Part shown: positions 32,999-43,651 of the stretch, in pieces | Layout of the letters: each line of letters begins with the position of its first letter | How positions within the stretch are numbered: the stretch's first letter is position 1 | The notes under the pieces: model-generated | The model's input: only the letters and a program-made list of their open reading frames with translations | Database searches by the model: none | What the model was told of the DNA's origin: nothing | Translations under genes and position numbers: made by a program | Origin: Pictodentalium vernedei | Taxonomy: Eukaryota; Mollusca; Scaphopoda; Dentaliida; Dentaliidae | NCBI GenBank assembly: GCA_031216915.1 | Contig: CM062297.1 | Span: 827,168,786 to 827,232,785 of the forward strand | Direction: 5' to 3' | DNA length: 64,000 nt

Positions 32999-35900
32999 AT
33001 GATTCAATATATACAACTCTTAGATCGAATATCACAGAGCTTGGAAGCAGAGGGTTCAGTATTGTCCAAATGGGGGGACTTCAATGGGCACATCGGGGAT
33101 AAGGAGGAGGGCATACAGGGAGGTGATAGGAAAATTAACACGAATGGGAGGAAGATGTTGGACCTATCAAAAGAGCTTTGAGTATTTCTCTGTAGGGTAC
33201 GGCGTTAATATAGGCATTGCCTGTTCGCCAAACCCCATTTCATTGAGGAAATAAAAATATTGTTTAAAAAAAATCAAAAGAGCTTGGTTTAAAGATCCTG
33301 AACAGGGATGCGAAATGTAAGGGTAAATGGACCTGGGAGAGGAACGATAAGAAAACAACAATTGATTATATACTCACTGACATTAGCGTATGGAGGGAGG
33401 TTATAGATGTAGAAATAGATGACGAGGGAAAAAATGACTTGGGTAGTGATCACAACCTGATAACAGTTAAGATTATGGGCAAAAAGACGAATAGAGACAG
33501 AAATACCTTCAAGGAAGTTTGGGGACTAAAACAAGGAGCCGACTGGAAGCGGTTTCGGGAAAAACTAAAACCAAATCTTGAATGTATACCTAGGGATGCA
33601 AATGTCCAGAGTATTTCAGATGGCATAGTAAATAGCCTAACAGAGGCAGGGAAGGATTGTATAGGAAGGGTGAGGGTCCCAAGGAGAGAGCTTGGATACA
33701 GGGTTAACGAGGGACTGAAAAAGGCTATAAAAGAAAGGAAGGTAAAATGCGCTGCTTACAGAAGAAGTAGGAAGCTTAAAGGGGTGGATAACAATGACAC
33801 GAGACTAATGAAAGGAGAATATGAACTGGCACGGAAAAAGGTGAATGAGATAAAGAATAATAATAGGAAGGCGCGCAATTGCAGTCTTGCCAGAACAATA
33901 AAGAAAACGGGGGGTTCGAGCTCAAACGTATTTTGGAACTGGGTAAATAACGGGGGAAAAGTAGTGTGTAGAGTATCAAAGTGGATGGGGAAAGTACAGA
34001 AGATAAAGGCCGTATCGCTTCAGAGTTAGTCAAGCACTGGGAAAAGATAAACGATAGGCGATGGGGCAGCGGGTCCCCACCAAAAAGAAATACACTGGTG
34101 GAGGAGAACCTATCCAATCGTGTATGTAGCGAAATAACGGCAGAAGAAGTGCGGAACGTGGTCTGGAAATTAAAAAATGGTAAAGCGGGAGGGACTGATG
34201 AAATTCCGAACGAATTCCTCAAAAATGGAGGGGAGGCACTTATTGAAGTCCTGACAAACCTTTTCAACCTGGCTCTGCGAAAGCAAGAGGTCCCCAGAGA
34301 GTGGAGGGAAAGTAAGGTGTCGTTCATACACAAAAAGGGGGATAAGGAAGTTCTAGATAACTATAGGGGGATATCAGTTAGTAGTAACATCGGAAAAGTA
34401 TTCTGTAAGGTCATATACGGTAGACTAGAGGAAGGTTTTTTAGGAGAAATTCAAAATGGTTTCAGGAAAGGACGAAGAGTCACTGATCACCTATTTACAC
34501 TCACCCAACTGATAGAATCAACAAAGGCTGAAAAGAAAAAGATGTTTCTGGCATTTCTAGATGTGAAAAAAGCGTACGACCGAGTATGGAGGGAAGGTAT
34601 GTGGCAAAAGCTCGAGGGCATCGGACTGGGGGGTGACTTTGTGGGAATCATGAAAGCACTGTATACAGATGTGCAAAGCCAACTCAGTCTAGGGAGTATC
34701 ACTACAAAACGAGTCCCTATGGATATAGGCCTCAAGCAGGGGTGTATCTTTTCACCGATTTTGTTTGCATTGTATGTTAAAGATTTAGGGGACGAACTAA
34801 TTCAGAGTGCGGAGGGGGTAAATATTGGAGACATAAAGATACCAGGCTTATTCTTTGCGGACGACATGGTGTTAATGTCTAGAACTGAACAGGGGCTAGA
34901 GAAACTGCTGGAAATTGTTGGTAGATATGGGAACACTTGGCGGCTCGAACTAAATGAAAATAAAAGCAAGGTAATACCCGTTGGACGCAAGGTAGTTATG
35001 ACGAAGAGATGGAGAGTGGGGGGTTCTCAATCCCCGAAGGGGAAAGCAAGCAAATCACTGTAGGAGAAACGGGAGAGTATGAGTATCTAGGGGTAAGCAT
35101 AAATATAACGGGAAGAGAGGTGTACAGAAATTACTCAGCCAAACTGATTCTGAAGGGGAAAAGAATTCTGAACCAACTAAAACTTTTAGGGAAAATAGTT
35201 TCAACAAGGTCTTTGTGGGGAAAACAGTGTGGGAGAGGGTGGGTTTACCAAGTATAACGTTTGGCACGGACGTGATTCCATTAAACCAAACCGTTATTAA
35301 GAAGTTGGAAAGTACTCAGAATGATGCCGGCAGATGGATAACAGGGTCGAGTAATGCTGCAGCTTTGGAAGCAGTAAGGGGGGAGCTTGGGTGGATGAAA
35401 ATCAAGGACAGGGTAGATTTGGGAAAACTGTGTTACTTTAACTACTTGAGAAACCTGCCTGACATACGGTGGTGCAAATTGATGCTCGATACCATTTGGA
35501 ATTCTAATATAGAAACGGGGTGGTCAAAACATGTGAGGGAACTAATGGACAATTACTCTATAGAGGTCACAAACATAGAAGTAGGAATGAAAGGAGGCAA
35601 AAGGTTTGTCAAAGAGAGAGTCATGGAAGATTGCAATCGAAACTGGCGAGCAGGGGTTAGCGTGAAAAGATCACTGCTGGGGTTACAATATAAAGAAAAG
35701 CCAGCTTTTGAGAAGTACCTAGATGGCACCTTTGGGGGGTCACTGCCGTTCAAACTGAGATCAAGATCACTGGAGCTTCGGGGAAAAATTGGGAGAGATG
35801 GGGAAAAGGGATGCCAAATGTGCCACTCTGGAGTAGTGGAGACCCTGGAACATTTTCTCTTGGAATGCCCACAGTATATACCTCAAAGAATAAAATTTAC

Positions 35901-36102
35901 TGGAAGAATAATGCAGAAGTGGGGTGAAGAAACAAAGGATAGATGGCTGAAGGGGGACACGAGGGAGAGGGTAGGAATGCTTATTGAAGAAATTGAAAAA
36001 GAGGAAGTGAGGGACACTATTAAGCAGTTTATATGTGAATGCTGGGAGGAGAGGAGGGGAAGAGGGGGTGGGTGCACGGGGAATGATGGCCTTCTCTTAT
36101 GA
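32999..36102 (+). pseudogene. Endonuclease-RT ORF, copy B, several frameshifts
   Basis: Endonuclease: GDFNGHIG and TTIDYIL...GSDHNLI carry the Asn, Asp and His expected of the APE fold. RT: NYRGISVSSNIGK, FLDVKKAYDRVW, KQGCIFSPILFALY, FFADDMVL (about 34850-34875). C-terminus: CQMCHSGVVETLEHFLLEC. Breaks: a stop near 32995, an insertion at 33179-33272, and shifts near 33960, at a G-run near 35020 and at an A-run near 35193. Apart from these the protein is well preserved. Confidence 0.8.
33179..33272 (+). mobile_element. Retroposed polyadenylated 3' end with 13-bp target duplication
   Basis: The 13 bases ATCAAAAGAGCTT occur at 33166-33178 and 33273-33285. Between them are 94 bases ending GAGGAATAAAAATATTG, TTT and a run of eight A. 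An AATAAA signal 11-15 bases before the A-run and the target duplication are hallmarks of LINE-driven retroposition of an mRNA or LINE 3' end. Removing it restores the endonuclease frame. The source transcript is not recognised. Confidence 0.75.
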
Positions 36103-36147
36103 GGACCGCTACAAATCAGCGGCTGGCCAAAGAGTTATTATTATTAC

Positions 36148-37113
36148 TCTAAACGATCGAATGAATGCCCCGGAAGGTTAATTGGTGCACAAAATGTCTT
36201 TACTCGTCCAGCATTTACTTTTAGTTTAAACAGTATTTATTCAATAATTGACATGTGTATACATTTCACAATAACATTTGACTAACAAAAAATGAACAAC
36301 ACTAGATACAAAAGTATACACAAAACAAGAAAGCATATTGTTGTGTATTAGAGGGATTCGACAGAAAGCTAAAGCTTATGTAGGTCGTCTCCCTGTCAAC
36401 GTATAACTTACTCCTGTAGGTGGTACAGATGAACGGAAGAGCCCAAACGTCGTTGCATGAAGGCCGATATCCTCCCTTCATTGTAAATTTACTACGTTAG
36501 TTACTACGATTGGAGATCAAGCGGGTTAAGCGTCACATCAGAATAGATAGGGAGCAGAGGAAGGCGCCTCGACTGCCAGGCAACGACGGGTGGGATTGTT
36601 TAAACTTCAATGTGAAATGAAGGGAAAAACAGAAGAAAGAATAGACGCACTGATAGATCGAAAGAAGAGGAAAGGAACTAATATGATGCAATCAGCTTGA
36701 ATACATGATACATAGAGATTATCGCCATTATGCGGATGCAAAGGAGCATGGGACCTCCACTGACAGCACACGACGAGTCGAGGACCAGTCGCGATTTATC
36801 TCCAGAGGCCGGTACAAGACTCCGACGCATACTTTGCACATGCAACAGATGATAATGATGTATTTATCAGGCAATATCTTGGGAATAAGTCTGAGTTAAT
36901 ACAGACCAAGTACATGTTGGATGTATGTTAAGTAACATTTACACACAAGAGAATCGTAAGTAGGCAACTTATTAACTTCTAGTTCATTTAGTAGCGAATT
37001 AGGTGAAGTAAACTTCAAGGCGCTAGAAGTTGGAAAGCGCGAGAGGGCATTCCACAAAAGGCGTTAGACTTTCCCACTCGGAATGGGGGTGGGAACGTAG
37101 TGTTGGGTTTCAA
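36148..37113 (-). mobile_element. Probable 3' UTR of the CR1-like element
   Basis: Sequence downstream (minus sense) of the large ORF at 37114-40539. No ORFs or motifs. The exact 3' end and any terminal microsatellite could not be placed. Confidence 0.45.
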
Positions 37114-40100
37114 CTATTGGAATCGCTTGCTTGATAAAATGAAGTCATGTACAACTTCGAAAATAAGGCAGTTTTCATCGTTATTCAAGAATTCTGAGCC
37201 AAATAGAAGCGTGGGCGTATCTGCTACATATGGGAGTAGATTAATCGTATAATTACGAGCGTTTGAGAACAAAGGACAATGAAAGAAAAAGTGATCAGTA
37301 GTTTCACGTTCACCACACTGGCAGAAGGGACTGGGTGATAGGTGATTATCGAAAAGGTGGGAATTAAGACTGCTACAGTGCAACCGCAGCCTACAATGGT
37401 ATATTTGAGCCCTGCGAGATTTTGCATTACTATAGAACTTTGGTGGTCTTTGGTTACCATTACTGAGAAACGTTTTAAAGTTAATCAATGACGAGTTCTC
37501 ACGGACAGGTAACGGCAACTTATTCCACTGGTCCGTAACGCTGGGGATGAAAGAAGACTGATACAATTGCGTTCGGCAAAAAGGAACTCGGTGGTTTTCA
37601 CTGGATCGAAGACTGCGTGATGAATTCGTCAAGGAGATAAGTGGTGGAACTTTGTTGGAAATGTATGGAGGTGACATGTGATGATACATTTTGAAGAACT
37701 GAATTAGTTTATGTTTGTGGCGTCTTTCTTGCAAGGATTCCCACCGGGTTTCCGAATATAATAACGATTTACTGACACTAACTGTTGCTCCGATGATGAT
37801 TCTTGCTGCTGCAATTTGTATTTTTTCGAGTTCCGCGACATTTGTCACAGAACAATTATCCCAGACAGTGTCTGCGTATTCAAGAAGTGGCCTAATAAAG
37901 GCGAAATATATTTTTTCCAGGACACTGCGATCGAGGTTAAATTTATGTCTCCTCAACAAGTCTAGACGAGACCAGGCTTTGGAGCAAATGTGGTCAATGT
38001 GATTGTTCCATGTACATGTATTATTTAGTATGAGTCCTAGGTGTTTATGGTCAGAAACTTCCGATACTTGTGAGCCACCTAAATACAAGGGTGGGTGAGA
38101 GTTAGGATTGCTTTTACGCGATATACACATACTTTCAGTTTTGTTGGGATTGAACTCGACCAACCATGTTTTGGCCCAATGCTCGATTGTAGCCAAATCG
38201 TTATTAATTATGACCGCGGCTTGCTCTGGGTTTTCAATGATTAGATATAATGACGTATCTTCAGCAAAGAGGCGAATACTGCTGAGTAAGTCGCTAGTTA
38301 TATCGTTTATGTATATCAAGAACAGTAAAGGTCCAAGTATAGACCCCTGGGGTACACCGGCATTGATTGGTCTCCATGACGACGACTCAGAGGCTATCAC
38401 AACTCGCTGCGACCTATCCGAGAGATACGATTTTAGAAATAGAAGTAGTTCACCTGAAACGCCAATACTCTCCAGTTTGTGAATAAGACCAGCATGCCAT
38501 ACCTTATCAAACGCCTTACTGACATCACAGAAAACCACCCTAACTTCTTTGCCTTCATCAAGCGCACGACAGAATTCGTCATAAATGTCAGTCAGTTGGA
38601 GGACAGTTGAATCACTTGGTGTAAAACCTGACTGAAATTGACTGAGGATATTATTTTCACTCAAAAACTGCCACAGGCGTTTGAAGACACATTTTTCAAA
38701 TAATTTTCCAACACAGCTAATCAACGATATCGGGCGATAATTAGTGACTGAGTTTGAGGGCTGTTTTTTTAGAATTGGGGAGACGTTTGCTTTTTTCCAT
38801 AATGAAGGAAAGTACGAATTATTCAGTAAAATGTTGAATAAAATTGAGAGTGGTTCGCAGAGAGAGGATTTACATTCTTTTAGAAGACGCGGGCTTATTT
38901 GATCGGGACCAGATGCCTTGGACACCTTTATCGACTTTATTGCGGCATATACTTCACTGCAATGTAGGGTAATACTCTCAATACGCTGGGAAACATGGGA
39001 TGGTGGATCTGGTAAGAAAGCATTCGAGTCGTCAACTGTCGAAATAGAACAGAAGTATTCATTGAACACTTCAGCTTTCTCAACACTTGAAGAATATATT
39101 TTGTTTAGATGAATTAGGGTGGGAATTCCTGATGCATTACCGCTACCGATTAGTGTTTTTAGGGTCTTCCACCACAGAGATGCTGGTGTTTCATTGCTTC
39201 TCAATGTGGATTGGATTTTTGCAAGATGCTGGGCTTTGGCCTTCCTGATGGCCGATACAACCTCATTCCTTTTAAGTTTATATTTGGCCCAGTCGTGTGG
39301 GAAATTGGTACGTTTAGCAATGCGATACAGACGTTTTCTCTGTCTCATTAGTAGTCTTATTTCATTATGCATCCATTTCGGTTGATCCATTCTGGAAGCA
39401 ATAAATTTGTTGGGTATATGTTTAGATGCAGTATCGAGTATTTTGTCAGTGAAATTTGTAACTATGGTATCGAGACATAAAGTATCGAGGATAGAATTCC
39501 AGTCGGTGTCAGAGAAAGCCTCGTTCAGCGCATTATAATTACCCTGAGAATAAAGCCATATCCTTCGCCTAAAAGAAGGTGGGTTTGATTTCAAAAAAAC
39601 GACTTCGATTGAAATTGGGCAGTGATAGCGGGTCATGTCTGGAATAATTGGTTCGAGGACTTCACATGATTTCACGTTGATTGTGTTACTTACAGCAAAT
39701 AGATCTAGCAATGACGCAGATGTTTCAGTAAAACAAGTTGGTTCACTCACAAGTTGTCTGAGGTTAAAGTAATTGATTATTTCAGAAAGGCTACTTCTTG
39801 AAGAAACCATTTGGTTGACGTTGAAATCACCCGTGATAATTAAGTCACCAACTGACGTGTCTCTAGCTTTTTCGACGGATGCTGATATGGCATCCCATGT
39901 ATCTGGAGGACTGTTGGGTGGACGGTAGAATACTCCTAATAATAACGATCTACTCCGTTTTGTAAATACTTCAGCCCATATACACTCCGCATTCGGTGTA
40001 TCAAGATCCGATCTGTGTCGAAACGAAATACCCTCTTTAAAGTAAATGGCAACCCCACCTCCCCTTGAAGAGCGATCGAATCGCAATGGTTCATGGAACC

Positions 40101-40539
40101 CATGGAGTTGGACATCGGATGAGGTGTCATTGTTTTGAAGCCATGTCTCACTGAAGGCCACAATATCAAATGGTGCAAATTCACATTGTACAATATCCAG
40201 TTTAGGTTTGAGGCTTTGAATGTTGAGATGAACAATTTTTAGAGTATTCTGATTGTGATCTGAATTAAGAGAATTTGGACCAGGGTTACTTTCAATGTCA
40301 CCGGACAATAATAAGCTTATGGTTAGAAAGAAGAAAAACGACGATAATAGGAAAGAAGTAGTTGCTACCTTTAATAATGACAAAGCCTTCGAAGCATTCA
40401 AAGAACTGTAGCGATGTGGAATTAGTTCAGTAGAATTTACAGAGTGGGGGTCAATAAGCACATTGGATTGCCCAATGAACAGAGCAAACATGACAGTGAA
40501 GCTTTCATGCAGATCGACACCACTGAGACGCAAGAACAA
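37114..40539 (-). CDS. CR1-like non-LTR ORF: signal-2A, APE endonuclease, RT
   Basis: Open frame of 1141 codons without a break. Residues 54-78 form a hydrophobic segment ending LLLSG, directly followed by DIESNPGP (81-88), a canonical 2A-like motif at which ribosomes skip the Gly-Pro bond. Next comes an APE endonuclease (HLNIQSLKPK at about 103, FSETWL, GGGVAIYFK, ITGDFNVN). Then an RT of CR1 type (NYRPISLISCVGKLFEK, VFCDVSKAFDKVW, GVPQGSILGPLLFLIYIND) and a C-terminal CQCGERETTDHFFFHC. Two catalytic positions are altered: residue 305 is Tyr where SDH/DH motifs have Asp (TRYHCPI), and residue 760 is Glu in FAEDTSLY where FADD is expected. The start is the first Met; the 5' flank gives no better choice. 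Confidence 0.85.
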   Translation of the reverse strand: MFLRLSGVDLHESFTVMFALFIGQSNVLIDPHSVNSTELIPHRYSSLNASKALSLLKVATTSFLLSSFFFFLTISLLLSGDIESNPGPNSLNSDHNQNTLKIVHLNIQSLKPKLDIVQCEFAPFDIVAFSETWLQNNDTSSDVQLHGFHEPLRFDRSSRGGGVAIYFKEGISFRHRSDLDTPNAECIWAEVFTKRSRSLLLGVFYRPPNSPPDTWDAISASVEKARDTSVGDLIITGDFNVNQMVSSRSSLSEIINYFNLRQLVSEPTCFTETSASLLDLFAVSNTINVKSCEVLEPIIPDMTRYHCPISIEVVFLKSNPPSFRRRIWLYSQGNYNALNEAFSDTDWNSILDTLCLDTIVTNFTDKILDTASKHIPNKFIASRMDQPKWMHNEIRLLMRQRKRLYRIAKRTNFPHDWAKYKLKRNEVVSAIRKAKAQHLAKIQSTLRSNETPASLWWKTLKTLIGSGNASGIPTLIHLNKIYSSSVEKAEVFNEYFCSISTVDDSNAFLPDPPSHVSQRIESITLHCSEVYAAIKSIKVSKASGPDQISPRLLKECKSSLCEPLSILFNILLNNSYFPSLWKKANVSPILKKQPSNSVTNYRPISLISCVGKLFEKCVFKRLWQFLSENNILSQFQSGFTPSDSTVLQLTDIYDEFCRALDEGKEVRVVFCDVSKAFDKVWHAGLIHKLESIGVSGELLLFLKSYLSDRSQRVVIASESSSWRPINAGVPQGSILGPLLFLIYINDITSDLLSSIRLFAEDTSLYLIIENPEQAAVIINNDLATIEHWAKTWLVEFNPNKTESMCISRKSNPNSHPPLYLGGSQVSEVSDHKHLGLILNNTCTWNNHIDHICSKAWSRLDLLRRHKFNLDRSVLEKIYFAFIRPLLEYADTVWDNCSVTNVAELEKIQIAAARIIIGATVSVSKSLLYSETRWESLQERRHKHKLIQFFKMYHHMSPPYISNKVPPLISLTNSSRSLRSSENHRVPFCRTQLYQSSFIPSVTDQWNKLPLPVRENSSLINFKTFLSNGNQRPPKFYSNAKSRRAQIYHCRLRLHCSSLNSHLFDNHLSPSPFCQCGERETTDHFFFHCPLFSNARNYTINLLPYVADTPTLLFGSEFLNNDENCLIFEVVHDFILSSKRFQ
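40276..40353 (-). other. Hydrophobic segment plus 2A ribosome-skipping motif
   Basis: Minus-strand codons for FLTISLLLSG lead straight into DIESNPGP. The D-x-E-x-N-P-G-P signature is complete. A hydrophobic stretch just before a 2A is the arrangement described for signal-like 2A sequences, where the skipped product can act as a secretion signal. Skipping efficiency cannot be judged from sequence. Confidence 0.8.
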
Positions 40540-41215
40540 GTAAATTAAGATGCATGTAGATCTATCTTTCGCCAGGCAGTGCCTTAAGCTGCTAGAATAA
40601 ACCGCATGGTTATAATTCCCTATCCGGGCACGGTATAGTTAAAGTGAGCACATGGGATATAATTGTAATATCGGATGCAAAATGTATTCAAGCTGGCATA
40701 AAAACAAATGATATAGTCTAGAGTAAAGAGTGTTGAAGTTTCAGACGTGACAGAAAAAGATACAAGAGACACTAAAAGAGAGATGAAGATGATAAAATAT
40801 ATACAAAATAACTAAAGTGTTGAAAAAGCAGTAGAATTTCTAGGCTGCTTAAAAAGTCGAAAATTATCTTTTTACACGTAGTGGACTATCAGTATAAAAT
40901 TAATAGTTGAGGGGGACTCTATCACCAATGTTTGGGGCACACTTGAGGCGGTGTATTGACTTCTACGTTTTCTCATTTCGCAGCAAGGACTGCTCATGGG
41001 AAGTGCGAGTTTCGCGAGATTCATCAAGAATTGTGTACCATTGATACAAGACCGTGGCACTCACAAGACAAAAGACAAGCCCTTCCTGCCACGAAAGCGT
41101 CGAATGTTGGCAGGAAGAAACTTGTATTATACATTGCAATGGTAGGGAGGAGGGGGACCCACCCCTAATAATAGGTCCGTCTTGCAACAAATGCGTTAAC
41201 CCGGATACGAGGGAT
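40540..41215 (-). other. 5' flank of the CR1-like element, no other gene
   Basis: Likely the element's 5' UTR and upstream sequence. The element's 5' end could not be fixed. Confidence 0.35.
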
Positions 41216-41216
41216 A

Positions 41217-41231
41217 CATATATATATACAC

Positions 41232-41262
<31 letters not shown>
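41217..41262 (+). repeat. (TA)n microsatellite
   Basis: TATATATA and CACATATACA stretches followed by a pure (TA)n run; adjoins the SINE tail below. Confidence 0.9.
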
Positions 41263-41379
41263 AGACTCTGACGCCGATGGGGATCGAACCACTGCCTTGA
41301 TGAGAGTTGACTTCTGCGGCACCAATCGCCTAGCGAAACTGGACCAGCGCCATGGACCACTCGACTACCGACAAGCCCC
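41263..41379 (-). mobile_element. tRNA-derived SINE, Ser/Leu-type head
   Basis: The minus-strand reading gives TCGGTAGTCGAGTGG (A box) and, about 75 bases on, GTGGTTCGATCCCC (B box). The long spacing suits a Ser/Leu tRNA ancestor with a long variable arm, and the sequence then runs into (TA)n. The acceptor stem halves do not pair, so it is not a working tRNA gene. Confidence 0.6.
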
Positions 41380-41399
41380 AAAAAAGGCATGCTAGCAGA

Positions 41400-42040
41400 T
41401 CGAGCGTCCATGGAACTGGGACAGTCCACACGAAATTACTCGGTATCCCCCAGAATTAGTTTTTTACAATGAATTATACCATGTAATGCAGATGAAATCA
41501 GCGAGAACCAATCTCCCTTCCAAACTTCCCGCCCACGGCACAGAACACACTTTTGTTACTTTTGTTACAGTACAGAACAGAAATGACCGATGTCCACATG
41601 CGATAGTCTAGTGGCAATAGTGCATGAAAAGTAAGTTAAGCCGAGTTCAAACTTCTATTTTAGTTTAACTTTCAGTTTGAAAAGCACGAAATTTAAACAG
41701 AGCGGCTAGTTCGCACCGTATTTAAATTAAAATCCTTGTACATTTTCCACCCTCCAGATATAATGATGCCTGCACACACACTTTTGAAAACACATTTCAG
41801 ACCTCATAATTTGTGATGTCTGATATGTTGAACGCAATCTTTGAGTTTTGAGTGTTCGAACCGACATTTTTTCGAATAAAATGAATCAACAGCGATTCAG
41901 CAGGTGGCAAGGTCAAAGACTTAAGACTGGTTCTCTGACAAAATTGCCCGTTTCTCTCAAAAATTCTCTCAACCGTTCAAATCGTCTACTATTTAATTAA
42001 ATTAGCGATTAATTGCAGTGAATTCTTTTTCAGGGTTGGG
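41400..42040. other. No gene recognised
   Basis: AT-rich flank before the large palindrome; no motifs. Confidence 0.4.
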
Positions 42041-42048
42041 TGTGTAAT

Positions 42049-42214
42049 AAATACAGAACCACACTTATGTTTGAATGGGTTAACGATTACTGGACTCGAG
42101 CGTGTGGCACTGGGATAACCACTCGAGCCTGTCGGCTCTCGTGGTATCCCTGCGCCACCCGCTCTCGTCCAGTAATCGTTAACCCATTCAAACATAAGTG
42201 TGGTTCTGTATATC
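42049..42214. repeat. Large palindrome (foldback)
   Basis: Arms of about 80 bases beginning ATACAGAACCACACTTATG and ending with its complement, with only a few differences. The middle GAGCCTGTCGGCTC is itself palindromic. Both strands therefore give almost the same short ORF (MFEWVNDYWTRA), which is an artefact. No TIR or TSD outside the arms. Confidence 0.85.
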
Positions 42215-42925
42215 TACTGTATGGTGGATCCACAGGCTATGAATACAGGGCATAATTTCTTGTCTGTGGTGGAACTGCCCAATTTGGATCACCAGCCGAC
42301 GAATCCTTGTCACGTGGAATCTTGGATCTCAAAGAACGAGCTTTCACTGAGATAATCAGATGTAATGGAGGCGATGCGTCGATTAACAGCGCTTTTCTTC
42401 AAAATATTTCATATAATGAAGACACCTTTTGGTATGGATGCATGGTGCTTTGATGAAATGTGTTGAGCTCTTTAATATGACAGAAGATAATTACCGGACA
42501 ACTCATCTGAGGTTAGAAACGATACGAAATATTGTCACAAGTTTTCCCGCCGATTCGCGATCGAATTTGAATGTTCAGAATGATGTGTTTTGAAATGCTT
42601 AAAACAATGTGTAACTGTAAGGGGTTATTTTTGAAGTTCACGTTGCGATAATAATGCAAATTCTGCAATCACACTGAAGGCTGAAGCATTATTATTATTT
42701 ATACTAAAACGTGTCGTTGATTTGAACTAAATTGCCTAATTTCGCGTTGAAGACTGGGTGTTTCGGCCCCGTGCTTCCGGCACAAAGTCGTTCGCGATTA
42801 GTATCTTATGGTGGCGAGTCGTTTCGGCACCTCGTATTTTATTCGTATCGGTTGAGGGGTCTCCCAACGAAACATTGATCGAATTTCAGGTCACCAGACA
42901 TCACATAATATATTTCTCTTGTGCT
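42215..42925. other. No gene recognised
   Basis: Unassigned sequence between palindrome and minisatellite. Confidence 0.35.
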
Positions 42926-42934
42926 ACCACCCAA

Positions 42935-43090
42935 ACCGTGCCCTGGCCAAATCGTCCTCTCACTTTTTGCCCAAACAGTCCCCTCACTTTTTGCCCAAAC
43001 AGTCCCCACACTTTTTCGTCCAAACCGTTCCCACACTTTTTGCCCAAACCGTCCCCACACTTTTTCGGCCAAACTGCCCCCAACTCTTTG
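42935..43090 (+). repeat. Minisatellite, CCCAAACCGTCCC-type unit
   Basis: Six or so units of 24-30 bases with CACTTTTTGCCCAAAC, GTCC and CCACAC. It is followed by TTAAGGGGCTATA. A sister array with CCCAAACCGTCCC at 57570-57740 lies next to the inverted ATAGCCCCTTAA. Confidence 0.8.
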
Positions 43091-43639
43091 AGCTTAAGGG
43101 GCTATACATTACGTGTACGCTCCCTGTAAAACACTGCCAATCGACTCCCCACTAACTACTGTATGAGGTGGGGTTTCAAAACCCAACCACGTGACTTCAG
43201 TAAGACGTATTATTGGTTATAATTAGCACAAAGTGTTTTCCAGTGTTGTGACAAGGTTATGCTTCCGACCCAAAATAGGACCTCCAAACATCATTTCTCT
43301 GCAAAACGGCCGTTAATAATTAGGGAAAAAAGCACATCGCTCTCAAACTACACAAATAAAAATAAAATTGTTAAAATTTATTTCGAAATATCGTACAAAA
43401 TGACTTTTGAAGGCAATTTCGATCTCGCATGAATATTTGTGAAGACCTTCTCGTTACTTATTGTTGATGTTGGTGTTTCTTTGATCCCATACTTTTTGGA
43501 TAACAATTAGCACATTTTCCCAACAAGTCGGGCAAATACTGTTTTTAATATCATAGGGAAATTTTAAGCGCCTATATAAGTAATATAAGTATACATCCCA
43601 ACCTTCATTTTGATGTACATTTTATGTATATTTAATTTG
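43091..43639. other. Repeat-family sequence related to 57.2-57.5 kb
   Basis: The last part (43590-43651) and 44006-44070 form one copy of the sequence seen uninterrupted at 57455-57540. No gene. Confidence 0.45.
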
Positions 43640-43651
43640 AATTGAGGGAAT

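Larger units (their letters stand above)
32930..36147 (+). mobile_element. Non-LTR retrotransposon copy B, nearly full coding length
   Basis: Second plus-strand copy of the (TTA)n family, 3 kb downstream of copy A. It retains part of the APE endonuclease (VVYLAVEG near 32955, GDFNGH near 33080, GSDHNLI near 33442), the whole RT and the Cys-His tail. The 3' end has GGCTGGCCAAAGAG and then (TTA)n at 36132-36146. The 5' end is eroded or truncated near 32930. Confidence 0.8.

Noticed and set aside
37224..40235. Other ORFs inside the CR1-like element
   Set aside because: Antisense or out-of-frame shadows of the 1141-codon ORF.
41989..42255. Matching ORFs on both strands starting MFEWVNDYW
   Set aside because: Produced by the palindrome; the same sequence is read from each arm.
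42839..43155. Both-strand ORFs over the minisatellite
   Set aside because: Generated by the repeat unit.
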